From assembly GCA_029933395.1 (NCBI GenBank), contig JAOZOG010000015.1:1-11853 (forward strand): a DNA stretch of 11,853 bases, given 5' to 3'. The notes beneath the pieces were generated by a model. The model worked only from the letters and a program-made list of their open reading frames with translations, searched no databases and was not told the DNA's origin. Position numbers and translations under genes: made by a program. Position 1 is the stretch's first letter. Each line of letters opens with the position of its first letter. The DNA comes from Sulfurovaceae bacterium. Its GTDB lineage: Bacteria; Campylobacterota; Campylobacteria; Campylobacterales; Sulfurovaceae. Positions 5,640 to 11,430 of this stretch are shown here, piece by piece.

Positions 5640-7526
5640 ATGGGAAAAGTATTAGGAATTGACTTGGGAACAACAAACTCTGCAATGGCGATTCATGAGA
5701 GAGGCGAAGCTTCGATCATTGCCAATAAAGAGGGGAAAAATACGACACCTTCGATTGTGGCGTATACTGACAAGGGTGAAGTATTGGTAGGTGAATCTGC
5801 CAAGAGACAGGCTGTCACCAATCCGGAAAAAACTATCTATTCAATCAAAAGAATAATGGGCCTGATGTGTGACGAGCCAAAAGCAGCAGAGGCAAGAGAG
5901 AGGTTGCCTTATCACGTCATCGATAGAAGCGGTGCGTGTGCGATCGAGGTAGAGGGCAAGACTTATACACCGCAGGAGATCTCAGCCAAAATATTGATGA
6001 AGCTCAAAGAGGATGCGGAAGCGTATCTGGGTGAAACGATCACGGATGCCGTTATTACGGTACCTGCCTACTTCAACGATGCGCAGCGTAAAGCGACCAA
6101 GGAGGCAGGAACGATCGCAGGACTGAATGTCCTCCGTATCATCAATGAGCCGACTTCTGCAGCACTCTCTTACGGACTGGATAAAAAAGAGTCCGAGCAG
6201 ATCGTTGTCTATGACCTGGGTGGTGGTACATTCGATGTCACCGTACTGGAGACAGGTGACGGTGTCGTCGAAGTTATGTCTACCGGAGGGGATGCATTCC
6301 TCGGTGGTGACGACTTCGACAACAGAGTGATCGACTATGTCGCAGGTGAATTCAAAAATGAAACCGGCGTCGATATCAAGAATGACATTATGGCACTTCA
6401 GAGACTGAAAGATGCTGCTGAAGCGGCCAAGAAGGAGCTTTCAAGCTCGACTGAGACCGAGATCAACCTGCCGTTTATCACAGCGGACGCATCAGGACCG
6501 AAGCACCTGGTGCAGAAGATCACCAGAGCCAAGTTCGAGTCTCTGATCTCTGATCTTGTCGAAAGTACGATCACTACGATCGCTTCCGTATTGAAAGATG
6601 CCGGTATCAGCAAAGGTGATGTCAAAGAGATCGTGATGGTTGGTGGTTCGACCCGTGTGCCACTGGTACAGGAAGAGGTCAAGAAGTTCTTTGGCAAAGA
6701 GCTGAACAAATCAGTCAACCCTGATGAGGTCGTCGCACTCGGTGCAGCGATCCAGGGTGGCGTACTTGCCGGTGATGTCAAAGACGTACTGCTGCTGGAT
6801 GTCACACCACTAAGCCTCGGTATCGAGACACTCGGCGGCGTGACTACCAAAGTGATCGAGAAGGGAACGACGATTCCTGCAAAGAAGTCACAGATCTTCT
6901 CTACAGCAGAAGACAACCAGCCTGCGGTAAGCATCCATGTCCTCCAGGGAGAGCGTGAGTTTGCCAAAGACAACAAATCTCTGGGTATGTTCGAGCTGCA
7001 GGGTATTCCACCTGCACCCCGCGGTGTACCTCAGATCGAAGTCACCTTCGATATCGATGCCAACGGTATCCTGACCGTATCGGCAGTCGACAAGGGTACC
7101 GGCAAGTCTCAGGAGATCAAGATCACCGGTTCGTCAGGACTCAGTGATGAAGAGATCGAAAAGATGGTACAGGATGCGGAGGCACACAAGGCGGAAGATG
7201 AAGCCAGAAAAGCACTGGTCGAAGTCAAGAACCAGGCAGATGCACTGATCCACCAGACCAGAAAGTCTCTGAGCGATCTGGGCGAGAGCTTCGATGCGGG
7301 CGAGAAAGCGGCGATCGAGAAGTCTATCGAAGAGCTTGAAACACTGCTCAAAGATGACTCTGCCACCAAAGAGCAGATCGATGCCAAGGTCAAAGAGCTG
7401 ACTGAGAAGAGCCACAAACTTGCTGAAGCTGTCTATGCCAAAGAGCAGCAGGGACAGCAGGCAAGTGGTGCCGAAGGCGCCAAAAAAGCGGATGATGACG
7501 ATGTCATCGATGCTGAAGTAGAGTAA
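5640..7526 (+). CDS. dnaK: Molecular chaperone DnaK (Hsp70)
   Basis: Complete 628-residue Hsp70. The nucleotide-binding domain carries GIDLGTTNS (6-14), VPAYFNDAQRKATKEAG (141-157) and DLGGGTFD (192-199), followed by the VPLVQEEVKKFFGKE region. The substrate-binding domain begins after the linker DVLLLDVTPLSLGIE, followed by the helical lid and a disordered tail ending DDDDVIDAEVE. It is an ATP-driven chaperone working with GrpE and a DnaJ partner that is not in this window. Its ribosome binding site AAGGA lies in an A-rich 34-base gap after grpE. Codon use (CTG, GTC, ATC) is more biased than in neighbouring genes, as expected for a highly expressed gene. Confidence 0.99.
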   Translation: MGKVLGIDLGTTNSAMAIHERGEASIIANKEGKNTTPSIVAYTDKGEVLVGESAKRQAVTNPEKTIYSIKRIMGLMCDEPKAAEARERLPYHVIDRSGACAIEVEGKTYTPQEISAKILMKLKEDAEAYLGETITDAVITVPAYFNDAQRKATKEAGTIAGLNVLRIINEPTSAALSYGLDKKESEQIVVYDLGGGTFDVTVLETGDGVVEVMSTGGDAFLGGDDFDNRVIDYVAGEFKNETGVDIKNDIMALQRLKDAAEAAKKELSSSTETEINLPFITADASGPKHLVQKITRAKFESLISDLVESTITTIASVLKDAGISKGDVKEIVMVGGSTRVPLVQEEVKKFFGKELNKSVNPDEVVALGAAIQGGVLAGDVKDVLLLDVTPLSLGIETLGGVTTKVIEKGTTIPAKKSQIFSTAEDNQPAVSIHVLQGEREFAKDNKSLGMFELQGIPPAPRGVPQIEVTFDIDANGILTVSAVDKGTGKSQEIKITGSSGLSDEEIEKMVQDAEAHKAEDEARKALVEVKNQADALIHQTRKSLSDLGESFDAGEKAAIEKSIEELETLLKDDSATKEQIDAKVKELTEKSHKLAEAVYAKEQQGQQASGAEGAKKADDDDVIDAEVE

Positions 7527-7547
7527 ACTTCACATACTCTATTTAGT

Positions 7548-7564
7548 CGTCCCTCTCCGGGGCG
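7548..7564 (+). terminator. GC-rich hairpin after dnaK
   Basis: CGTCCC pairs with GGGGCG (one wobble) around TCTCC, 21 bases after the dnaK stop. It lacks a T-run, so termination is only probable. Confidence 0.4.
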
Positions 7565-7600
7565 GCCCACAAGAGACTACAAACAACAGAAATATTAAGA

Positions 7601-7606
7601 TAAAAT
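7601..7606 (+). promoter_or_regulatory. candidate -10 box for the restriction-modification pair
   Basis: TAAAAT, in an A/T-rich run, sits 32 bases before the TTG start of the putative endonuclease. No clear -35 box is seen. Confidence 0.3.
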
Positions 7607-7638
7607 ACTCCACAAAATATATCATCCAAAGGTAAACA

Positions 7639-8262
7639 TTGGATCTGCCCAGAGTTGAACGGGAACTGAAAAAGCGATGTGATTATCCCTATCGATGGGG
7701 GAGAAAGCAGTCCGACAGCTGGGATCAAATGACCCGCTTTATCTACAAGACCTACAGTATGAGCATGCTGTATAGAAAAGCGGAGCATCTTGACCCGGAT
7801 CTGCGTGACTATGCCTTCAACCGATGGTATAACTTCTGGTCGGCGATGGCAGTCGAAGATATTTTTGCTTCACACCCCAATGTCGAACCCAATAAAAACA
7901 GCTACGACAAACTGATCGACTTCTCTATCAATAAGATTCCTTTCGACCATAAAACTTCTGTCTTTCCCAAAGGTTTTGCCAAATCTATTGACTATGCCAG
8001 AGTACACCAAGTGGAGTTGATCGAGTGGCTCTACAGGCACCAGAGCCAGGAGGGGAGGATGCATATGAAAAACAGGCTTTTTATCGTGCTCTATGATGGA
8101 GAGACGATGCAGCACTGGAAGATGAAGGCTGAGATTATGCTGCTGAAAAGAGCCATCGACCAATATGTCGAGAATTTTTCACCAAAAAATCTCTATCGGT
8201 TTGATTTCGGGGATGGAGCAGTTTTTTCGGATATCATATGGATCACAAGAGGGGTCAAATGA
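7639..8262 (+). CDS. putative type II restriction endonuclease, PD-(D/E)XK-like
   Basis: The 207-residue soluble protein begins with TTG; AAAGG lies 6 bases before it and no better start is seen. I do not recognise its family by name. Its core reads YDKLIDFSINKIPFDHKTSV: Asp94, then Asp103-x-Lys105, preceded by a Glu in the helix AVEDIF (73). This matches the order Glu..Asp-x(8)-Asp-x-Lys of PD-(D/E)XK nucleases. A later segment (NRLFIVLYD, residues 145-153) looks like a core beta-strand. The gene overlaps the adenine methyltransferase by ATGA, the classic arrangement of a type II restriction-modification pair. The function is inferred from motif plus partner. A non-nuclease accessory protein is possible but less likely. 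Confidence 0.65.
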   Translation: MDLPRVERELKKRCDYPYRWGRKQSDSWDQMTRFIYKTYSMSMLYRKAEHLDPDLRDYAFNRWYNFWSAMAVEDIFASHPNVEPNKNSYDKLIDFSINKIPFDHKTSVFPKGFAKSIDYARVHQVELIEWLYRHQSQEGRMHMKNRLFIVLYDGETMQHWKMKAEIMLLKRAIDQYVENFSPKNLYRFDFGDGAVFSDIIWITRGVK

Positions 8263-9251
8263 ACTATATTGGATCAAAACTGAAACTGTCTGACTTCATC
8301 GAAGCATCGGTGCGTGAGACCGTCGGCAACATTGAAGATGCGGTATTTTGTGATATCTTTGCCGGGACAGGGATTGTGGGGCGTCGATTCAAAACGTTGT
8401 GCAAAAAAGTGATCGCCAACGACATCGAGTACTACAGCTATGCGTTGAATCGGAACTATATCGGCAACATCGGAAAATTTGATGAGAAAGTGTTGCTCGA
8501 GGAGCTCGATCGGCTGGAGGGTGTCGAAGGTTTCATCTATCGTCACTATGCACTGGGTGGACACGGAGAGAGACAGTACTTCAGTGATGCCAATGCGAAG
8601 AAGATCGATGCGATACGACAGGAGATAGAAACGTGGAGAGAGCAGGGCAGTATCGACGAGGATCAATACTTCTTTCTTCTGGCAAGCCTGATCGAGTCGG
8701 CGGACAAGGTAGCCAATACCGCATCGGTCTATGGAGCTTACCTCAAACAGTTGAAACGCTCTGCACAGAAAGAGCTCGTGCTGGAAGCTGCAGACTTTGA
8801 GAGTATAGGGGAGAAGCACGAAGTCTACCAGGAAGATGCCAACAACCTGATCAGCCGGATCTCTGGAGATATCCTCTATATGGACCCACCCTACAATCAG
8901 CGGCAATATGGCGCCAACTACCATATGCTCAATACCATCGCACGATATGATACTTTCGTCCCCAGAGGAAAAACCGGACTGAGAGAGTACGCCCGTTCAG
9001 ACTATTGCAAAAAAACAGTGGTTCTGGAGCGTTTTGAAGCGTTGGTCAGAGAGGCGGACTTCCGCTATATTTTTCTCAGCTACAACAACGAGGGGCTGAT
9101 GCAATCCTATGAGGTTGAAGAGATTATGAGTCGATACGGCCGATACCGACTGACTACCACTGAGTATCAGCGCTTCAAAGCCGACAAAACGGAAAATCGC
9201 AACCATAAAGCACAAAGTACTATTGAGTATCTCCATATCCTTGAAAAGTAG
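8259..9251 (+). CDS. D12-class N6-adenine DNA methyltransferase
   Basis: The 330-residue protein has the D12-class pattern: MNYIGSKLKL at the N-terminus, the S-adenosylmethionine-binding motif FAGTG (34-38), the catalytic DPPY motif (209-212) in DILYMDPPYNQRQYGANYH, and a C-terminal YNNEGL...FKADKTENRNHKA block. From memory, this arrangement and the phrase around DPPY most resemble M.NlaIII and H. pylori HpyIM, which modify CATG; the specificity here is therefore only a hypothesis. I choose 8259 because homologues start MNYIGSK and a GAGGGG ribosome binding site lies just upstream. The ATG at 8238 would add seven residues inside the endonuclease gene. The start overlaps the endonuclease stop (ATGA), so the two are co-translated. 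Confidence 0.92.
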   Translation: MNYIGSKLKLSDFIEASVRETVGNIEDAVFCDIFAGTGIVGRRFKTLCKKVIANDIEYYSYALNRNYIGNIGKFDEKVLLEELDRLEGVEGFIYRHYALGGHGERQYFSDANAKKIDAIRQEIETWREQGSIDEDQYFFLLASLIESADKVANTASVYGAYLKQLKRSAQKELVLEAADFESIGEKHEVYQEDANNLISRISGDILYMDPPYNQRQYGANYHMLNTIARYDTFVPRGKTGLREYARSDYCKKTVVLERFEALVREADFRYIFLSYNNEGLMQSYEVEEIMSRYGRYRLTTTEYQRFKADKTENRNHKAQSTIEYLHILEK

Positions 9252-9268
9252 GGTGCGTCCCACGCACC
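9252..9268 (+). terminator. hairpin directly after the methyltransferase stop
   Basis: GGTGCGT-CCC-ACGCACC is a perfect 7-bp, GC-rich stem starting at the first base after the stop codon. It lacks a T-run. The symmetric sequence also looks like a small dispersed genomic repeat, which a genome-wide count would show. Confidence 0.55.
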
Positions 9269-9368
9269 AATTCGAGATCTGATTTCCATTACCGCCACAA
9301 TCAGCGAAACTGTCAGATGCCATAAGCTTTCAAATTGATTTCAGAATAAACAAGCGATTTTATCTCCC

Positions 9369-9379
9369 TTCGCTATAAT
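9369..9379 (+). promoter_or_regulatory. extended -10 promoter of the cytochrome b gene
   Basis: TTCGCTATAAT (TATAAT at 9374-9379) lies 26 bases before the ATG at 9405. No -35 match is apparent. The same 11 bases recur before the chorismate mutase gene. Confidence 0.6.
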
Positions 9380-9404
9380 TTTTTCAAAAACAAAGGCCCT
9401 TATT

Positions 9405-9974
9405 ATGAGAATCGATTATTCACGCTCTTTGAGAATCTGGCACTGGCTGAACGCCATTGCCGTCAGTGGATTGCTCTTGACCTTCTTTTTAAGAAAAACT
9501 TTCCTGAGTTGGCGGGAGAACAGTGCTGTCATTGTCGACAAACTCTCTTCTTTGGGTGTCGAAGTGACAGCAGAGCAGGCCAAGATTGTCGCCAAGGCAA
9601 TCCGTGCTCCGATGTGGGAGTGGCATATTATCTTTGGTGTGATGCTGGGATTGTTGCTTCTTTTCAGGATCTGGATCTTTTGGCAGGAAGCGGGTTTTGG
9701 CTATGAGGATGAGGGGGAGTCGATCCATATGCAGCTGGTGCATTGGGGATACAGAATCCTCTACTTTATTCTGATCTTTATGGCAGTCAGCGGTGTGCTG
9801 CTGAATTGGCACGAAGCCTTTGGCCTCTCCAAAGAGTTGACACATACTATCAAAGAGATCCATGAGTTTGTCGCTTGGACAGTCGTTGTTTTTGTGCCGC
9901 TCCATATTGCCGGTGTCTTTATTGCTGAAAACGATGACCAAAGAGGAATTGTATCGCGGATGATTTCAGGCTGA
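9405..9974 (+). CDS. cytochrome b561-type membrane protein (Ni/Fe-hydrogenase cytochrome b-like)
   Basis: The 189-residue protein has four hydrophobic helices (about 12-30, 71-93, 113-134, 154-175). Conserved histidines sit at membrane positions: His13 (RIWHWLN), His74 (WEWHII), His113 (LVHWGYR), His153 (EIHEF) and His167 (PLHIAG), enough to ligate two b hemes. The IWHW start and the EIHEF...PLHIAGV end are typical of the b-type subunit that passes electrons between the quinone pool and a periplasmic redox partner, such as a hydrogenase, formate dehydrogenase or small cytochrome c. No catalytic partner is encoded next to it, so the partner is unknown. A 65-residue periplasmic or cytoplasmic loop lies between helices 1 and 2. 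Confidence 0.88.
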   Translation: MRIDYSRSLRIWHWLNAIAVSGLLLTFFLRKTFLSWRENSAVIVDKLSSLGVEVTAEQAKIVAKAIRAPMWEWHIIFGVMLGLLLLFRIWIFWQEAGFGYEDEGESIHMQLVHWGYRILYFILIFMAVSGVLLNWHEAFGLSKELTHTIKEIHEFVAWTVVVFVPLHIAGVFIAENDDQRGIVSRMISG

Positions 9975-9976
9975 GA

Positions 9977-9987
9977 TTCGCTATAAT
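9977..9987 (+). promoter_or_regulatory. extended -10 promoter of the chorismate mutase gene
   Basis: TTCGCTATAAT (TATAAT at 9982-9987) begins just after the cytochrome b stop and lies 26 bases before the ATG at 10014, suggesting independent transcription of the next gene. Confidence 0.6.
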
Positions 9988-10013
9988 GCGGATAATTATT
10001 TTGAGGAGTTGTT

Positions 10014-10313
10014 ATGGATGTTAAACAATGTAATACACTGGATGAAGCACGAAAAGAGATCGATATGGTCGACGAAGAGATCGTCAAGCTGATCGCAAAA
10101 CGCAATGACTATATCAAGCAGATCGCACACTTCAAAAACTCTGTCGATGAAGTCAAGGCGGAAGATCGTATCAATGACGTGATCTCCCGAGCCAGAGAAC
10201 AGGCCATCCCCCTGGGACTCTCTCCCAACCTGATCAATGACCTCTATGTTCGTATGATCGATGCGATGGTGGAGAGTGAAGTGGCGGAGTTCAAGAACGC
10301 GAAGAATTATTGA
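10014..10313 (+). CDS. stand-alone chorismate mutase (AroQ class)
   Basis: The 99-residue all-helical protein follows the AroQ/PchB pattern: EARKEIDMVDEEIVKLIAKRNDYIKQIAHFK, giving Arg13, Arg30 and Lys41 in the positions that bind the chorismate carboxylates and ether oxygen, then a short loop and EDRINDVISRARE. Where many members have a Gln near the end of the last helix this one has Ser/Glu (ESE, 87-89), so substrate preference is uncertain; isochorismate-pyruvate lyase activity cannot be excluded. Chorismate mutase makes prephenate for Phe and Tyr synthesis in the cytoplasm. The ribosome binding site AGGAG is 5 bases before the ATG. It has its own promoter and is unfused to prephenate dehydratase or dehydrogenase. 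Confidence 0.85.
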   Translation: MDVKQCNTLDEARKEIDMVDEEIVKLIAKRNDYIKQIAHFKNSVDEVKAEDRINDVISRAREQAIPLGLSPNLINDLYVRMIDAMVESEVAEFKNAKNY

Positions 10314-10340
10314 TCTGATTCCAAATATGTGGTAGATCTG

Positions 10341-10356
10341 TTTCACTTCGGTGAAA
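10341..10356 (+). terminator. UUCG-tetraloop hairpin after the chorismate mutase gene
   Basis: TTTCAC-TTCG-GTGAAA gives a 6-bp stem capped by the very stable C(UUCG)G tetraloop, 27 bases after the stop. A clear T-run is absent on the plus strand. On the minus strand a run of six T lies upstream of the hairpin, not after it. Confidence 0.5.
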
Positions 10357-10381
10357 TTGTGAAAAAACCGTCGGAACCTGA

Positions 10382-10414
10382 GGCTTTAGCCCCGAAGAAA
10401 GCAAGGCTGAAGCC
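10382..10414. repeat. 10-bp GGCT stem-loop (REP-like or terminator)
   Basis: GGCTTTAGCC (10382-10391) and GGCTGAAGCC (10405-10414) pair over all 10 positions (one G-U on the plus RNA) around a 13-base loop. Each arm is itself nearly palindromic. It lies just beyond the stop of the second small minus-strand ORF, and the plus strand continues ATCTATAATTTT. It could be a shared terminator of convergent transcripts or a dispersed REP-like element. Confidence 0.5.
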
Positions 10415-10416
10415 AT

Positions 10417-10536
10417 CTATAATTTTGGATTTCTCATTTGTCGATTCTTTCTTATGTAGTGAATGTTGCCGGCTTTTGAGGATCTGCCGAGAATCCTTCT
10501 GCAATCTTGCCAAAAATTCTTAAAAAACTCGGTCAT
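10417..10536 (-). CDS. very small ORF (39 aa), possible gene or truncated remnant
   Basis: Starts MTEFFKNFWQDCRRILGR and ends at TAG just before the GGCT stem-loop. It is positively charged with an aromatic N-terminus and no recognised domain. Evidence for translation is an AGGAGG (10544-10549) exactly 7 bases before the ATG, and overlap with the end of the upstream 59-residue ORF by 17 bases, suggesting coupling. The Arg/Lys-rich tail looks unlike a finished protein, so it may be the start of a gene cut off by the repeat. Confidence 0.4.
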   Translation of the reverse strand: MTEFFKNFWQDCRRILGRSSKAGNIHYIRKNRQMRNPKL

Positions 10537-10699
10537 TCAGCACCCTCCTGACAATGACTGTCGCTTGTCCAATATCCAGATCACTGTGCCTCATTTGAAG
10601 TATTTTCAAAATAGGGCACAGAAGTTTTTCTTCTTTTTGTGTGACATTCATCTGCTTGAGTATCCCTCTTGATTCTCTCAATAGTGTCAAGTCTGCCAT
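10520..10699 (-). CDS. small hypothetical protein (59 aa)
   Basis: The predicted protein begins MADLTLLRESRGILKQMN, is mostly helical and charged, with one Cys and no transmembrane segment. I do not recognise it. Translation is supported by AAAGGA (10706-10711) 6 bases before the ATG, the best ribosome binding site in this stretch, and by the downstream overlapping ORF with its own AGGAGG. It lies downstream of the Fur-like gene on the same strand, but a strong hairpin (10778-10845) separates them. It might be a regulator-associated small protein or debris of a larger gene. Confidence 0.5.
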   Translation of the reverse strand: MADLTLLRESRGILKQMNVTQKEEKLLCPILKILQMRHSDLDIGQATVIVRRVLNDRVF

Positions 10700-10731
10700 T
10701 GCAAATCCTTTCTTTGATTGTTTTTCAGCAT
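10687..10731 (-). CDS. possible leader peptide (14 aa)
   Basis: A 14-codon ORF (MLKNNQRKDLQWQT) with AAGGA nine bases upstream. It overlaps the start of the 59-residue ORF in another frame, so it could act as a translational leader. It is very short and may be chance. Confidence 0.2.
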   Translation of the reverse strand: MLKNNQRKDLQWQT

Positions 10732-10758
10732 CGCAATACTTCCTTATGTGTTGAAATG

Positions 10759-10776
10759 TTTGAGTAAAAACTCAAA
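10759..10776. repeat. inverted repeat TTTGAGT-AAAA-ACTCAAA
   Basis: A perfect 7-bp hairpin next to the larger stem-loop at 10778-10845. On the minus strand it supplies the T-rich tail of the terminator. The arms resemble HAIR half-sites, but the spacer is 4 and not 7. Confidence 0.5.
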
Positions 10777-10777
10777 A

Positions 10778-10845
10778 GAAGGGAGGAGGAGATTTTAAAG
10801 GAGGTAATGAAATCGCAGAAAAACATTACAAAGTCTCCTCCCTTC
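10778..10845 (-). terminator. long compound stem-loop, terminator of the Fur-like gene
   Basis: GAAGGGAGGAG (10778-10788) pairs with CTCCTCCCTTC (10835-10845) in a perfect 11-bp outer stem. Inside it GTAATG (10804-10809) pairs with CATTAC (10824-10829). A register with a three-base bulge lengthens the outer stem to about 16 bp. Ten bases after the regulator stop, with CTTCTTTTGAGTTTTT following on the minus strand, it fits an intrinsic terminator, and T-rich sequence on the other side makes it potentially bidirectional. It is much longer than an ordinary terminator. Confidence 0.65.
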
Positions 10846-10855
10846 GTTTCAGTTT

Positions 10856-11251
10856 TCACAGACATTTTTTACACTTTTTGTGCACAGTAACAAAGTCGGT
10901 ACCAGTCAGGAAATCTGATAAATCCCCGACATCGACGCTAACTCTTTTGACACCATTGCACTTGGGGCAGATGCCAAATATCATCGGCTGTTCTTTTGCC
11001 AGGGAGTAGTAGGTTCTTTTGTAGCTGTCCTGTATGGTAATGACCAGTTTGCATTCTGTAAAGAAGCTTAGATGCCTGTAGAGCGTATTGAGGGAAACTT
11101 TTTTTGGATAGCTTTCTGTCAGCTCCTTTTCGATTTGCGATACTGTCAGGAAAGAGTCCGCATTGAGCAGTATTGCATAGATAGCCTCCCTGGAGTGTGA
11201 GTGGTTGACCCTCTTTTCTTTGATGCACTTGTGCAATTTTTCTATACTCAT
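10856..11251 (-). CDS. Fur-superfamily regulator lacking the His-rich metal motif
   Basis: The 131-residue protein has the Fur winged helix (SREAIYAILLNADSFLTVSQIEKEL...VSLNTLYRHLSFFTECKLV, about 20-70) and the structural zinc cysteines as CPKC (95, 98) and CKKC (127, 130). Where Fur, PerR and Zur have a His cluster before the first CxxC, this one reads QPMIFGICPKC, so the usual regulatory metal ligands are missing; His124 before CKKC remains. It ends one residue after the last Cys. It may be a Zn-structured, divergent regulator answering to another signal. No strong ribosome binding site precedes the ATG, and AAGGA is 14 bases away. It is divergent from the DUF2325 gene across a 179-base operator-rich region. 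Confidence 0.85.
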   Translation of the reverse strand: MSIEKLHKCIKEKRVNHSHSREAIYAILLNADSFLTVSQIEKELTESYPKKVSLNTLYRHLSFFTECKLVITIQDSYKRTYYSLAKEQPMIFGICPKCNGVKRVSVDVGDLSDFLTGTDFVTVHKKCKKCL

Positions 11252-11283
11252 CCAGATATTACCGTTCCTTGACTTTAGATAGT

Positions 11284-11294
11284 AATCATTTACA
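11284..11294. promoter_or_regulatory. degenerate Fur-box half-site near the regulator promoter
   Basis: AATCATTTACA matches the first seven bases of the AATCATTATCA half-box found twice downstream. It lies beside a possible minus-strand -10 box TACTAT (11279-11284), where it could control the Fur-like gene itself. Confidence 0.3.
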
Positions 11295-11295
11295 A

Positions 11296-11319
11296 AATAA
11301 TTCCGACAGGGGAATTATT
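11296..11319. promoter_or_regulatory. perfect 9-N6-9 palindrome between the divergent genes
   Basis: AATAATTCC-GACAGG-GGAATTATT has perfect 9-bp arms and sits midway in the divergent region, overlapping the plus-strand -35 box. It does not match the Fur, PerR or NikR consensus as I know them, and is a natural candidate for the operator of the atypical Fur-like protein encoded beside it. Confidence 0.6.
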
Positions 11320-11346
11320 ACAGAGTGAAACTTAAGTATGTATAAA
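11318..11346 (+). promoter_or_regulatory. promoter of the DUF2325 gene
   Basis: TTACAG (11318-11323) and TATAAA (11341-11346) are spaced 17 bases apart. The Fur box starts two bases after the -10, over the expected transcription start, which fits repression. TATTCT at 11396-11401 is a weaker alternative. Confidence 0.5.
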
Positions 11347-11347
11347 A

Positions 11348-11364
11348 ATGATAATCATTATCAT
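11348..11364. promoter_or_regulatory. Fur box
   Basis: ATGATAATCATTATCAT is a perfect 17-bp palindrome matching the core of the classical Fur box (GATAATGATAATCATTATC). It implies iron-dependent repression of the DUF2325 gene and perhaps of the divergent regulator. Confidence 0.9.
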
Positions 11365-11404
11365 AAATAGCTCTATTTAAGAATCATATCATTAGTATTC
11401 TGTA

Positions 11405-11415
11405 AATCATTATCA
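11405..11415. promoter_or_regulatory. second Fur half-box over the DUF2325 ribosome binding site
   Basis: AATCATTATCA exactly repeats 11 bases of the main Fur box (11353-11363), 52 bases further on, about five helical turns. It ends next to the AAAGGAG ribosome binding site, so a second bound Fur dimer could form a repression complex. Confidence 0.5.
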
Positions 11416-11430
11416 AAAAGGAGTATTGCA

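Noticed and set aside
6398..6976. 192-codon minus-strand ORF within dnaK
   Set aside because: Shadow of the strongly codon-biased dnaK gene; Ser/Thr-rich with no family features.
8238..8258. Earlier in-frame ATG for the methyltransferase
   Set aside because: Homologues begin MNYIGSK, and the later ATG has a ribosome binding site and the ATGA overlap.
10329..10672. Plus-strand ORFs of 64 and 69 codons after the chorismate mutase gene
   Set aside because: They have no ribosome binding site, cross the hairpins, and the minus strand has ORFs with better start signals.
10807..10890. 27-codon plus-strand ORF starting after AAAGGAGG-TA
   Set aside because: The spacing from AAAGGAGG to ATG is only two bases, the ORF lies inside the stem-loop and runs antisense into the Fur-like gene end.
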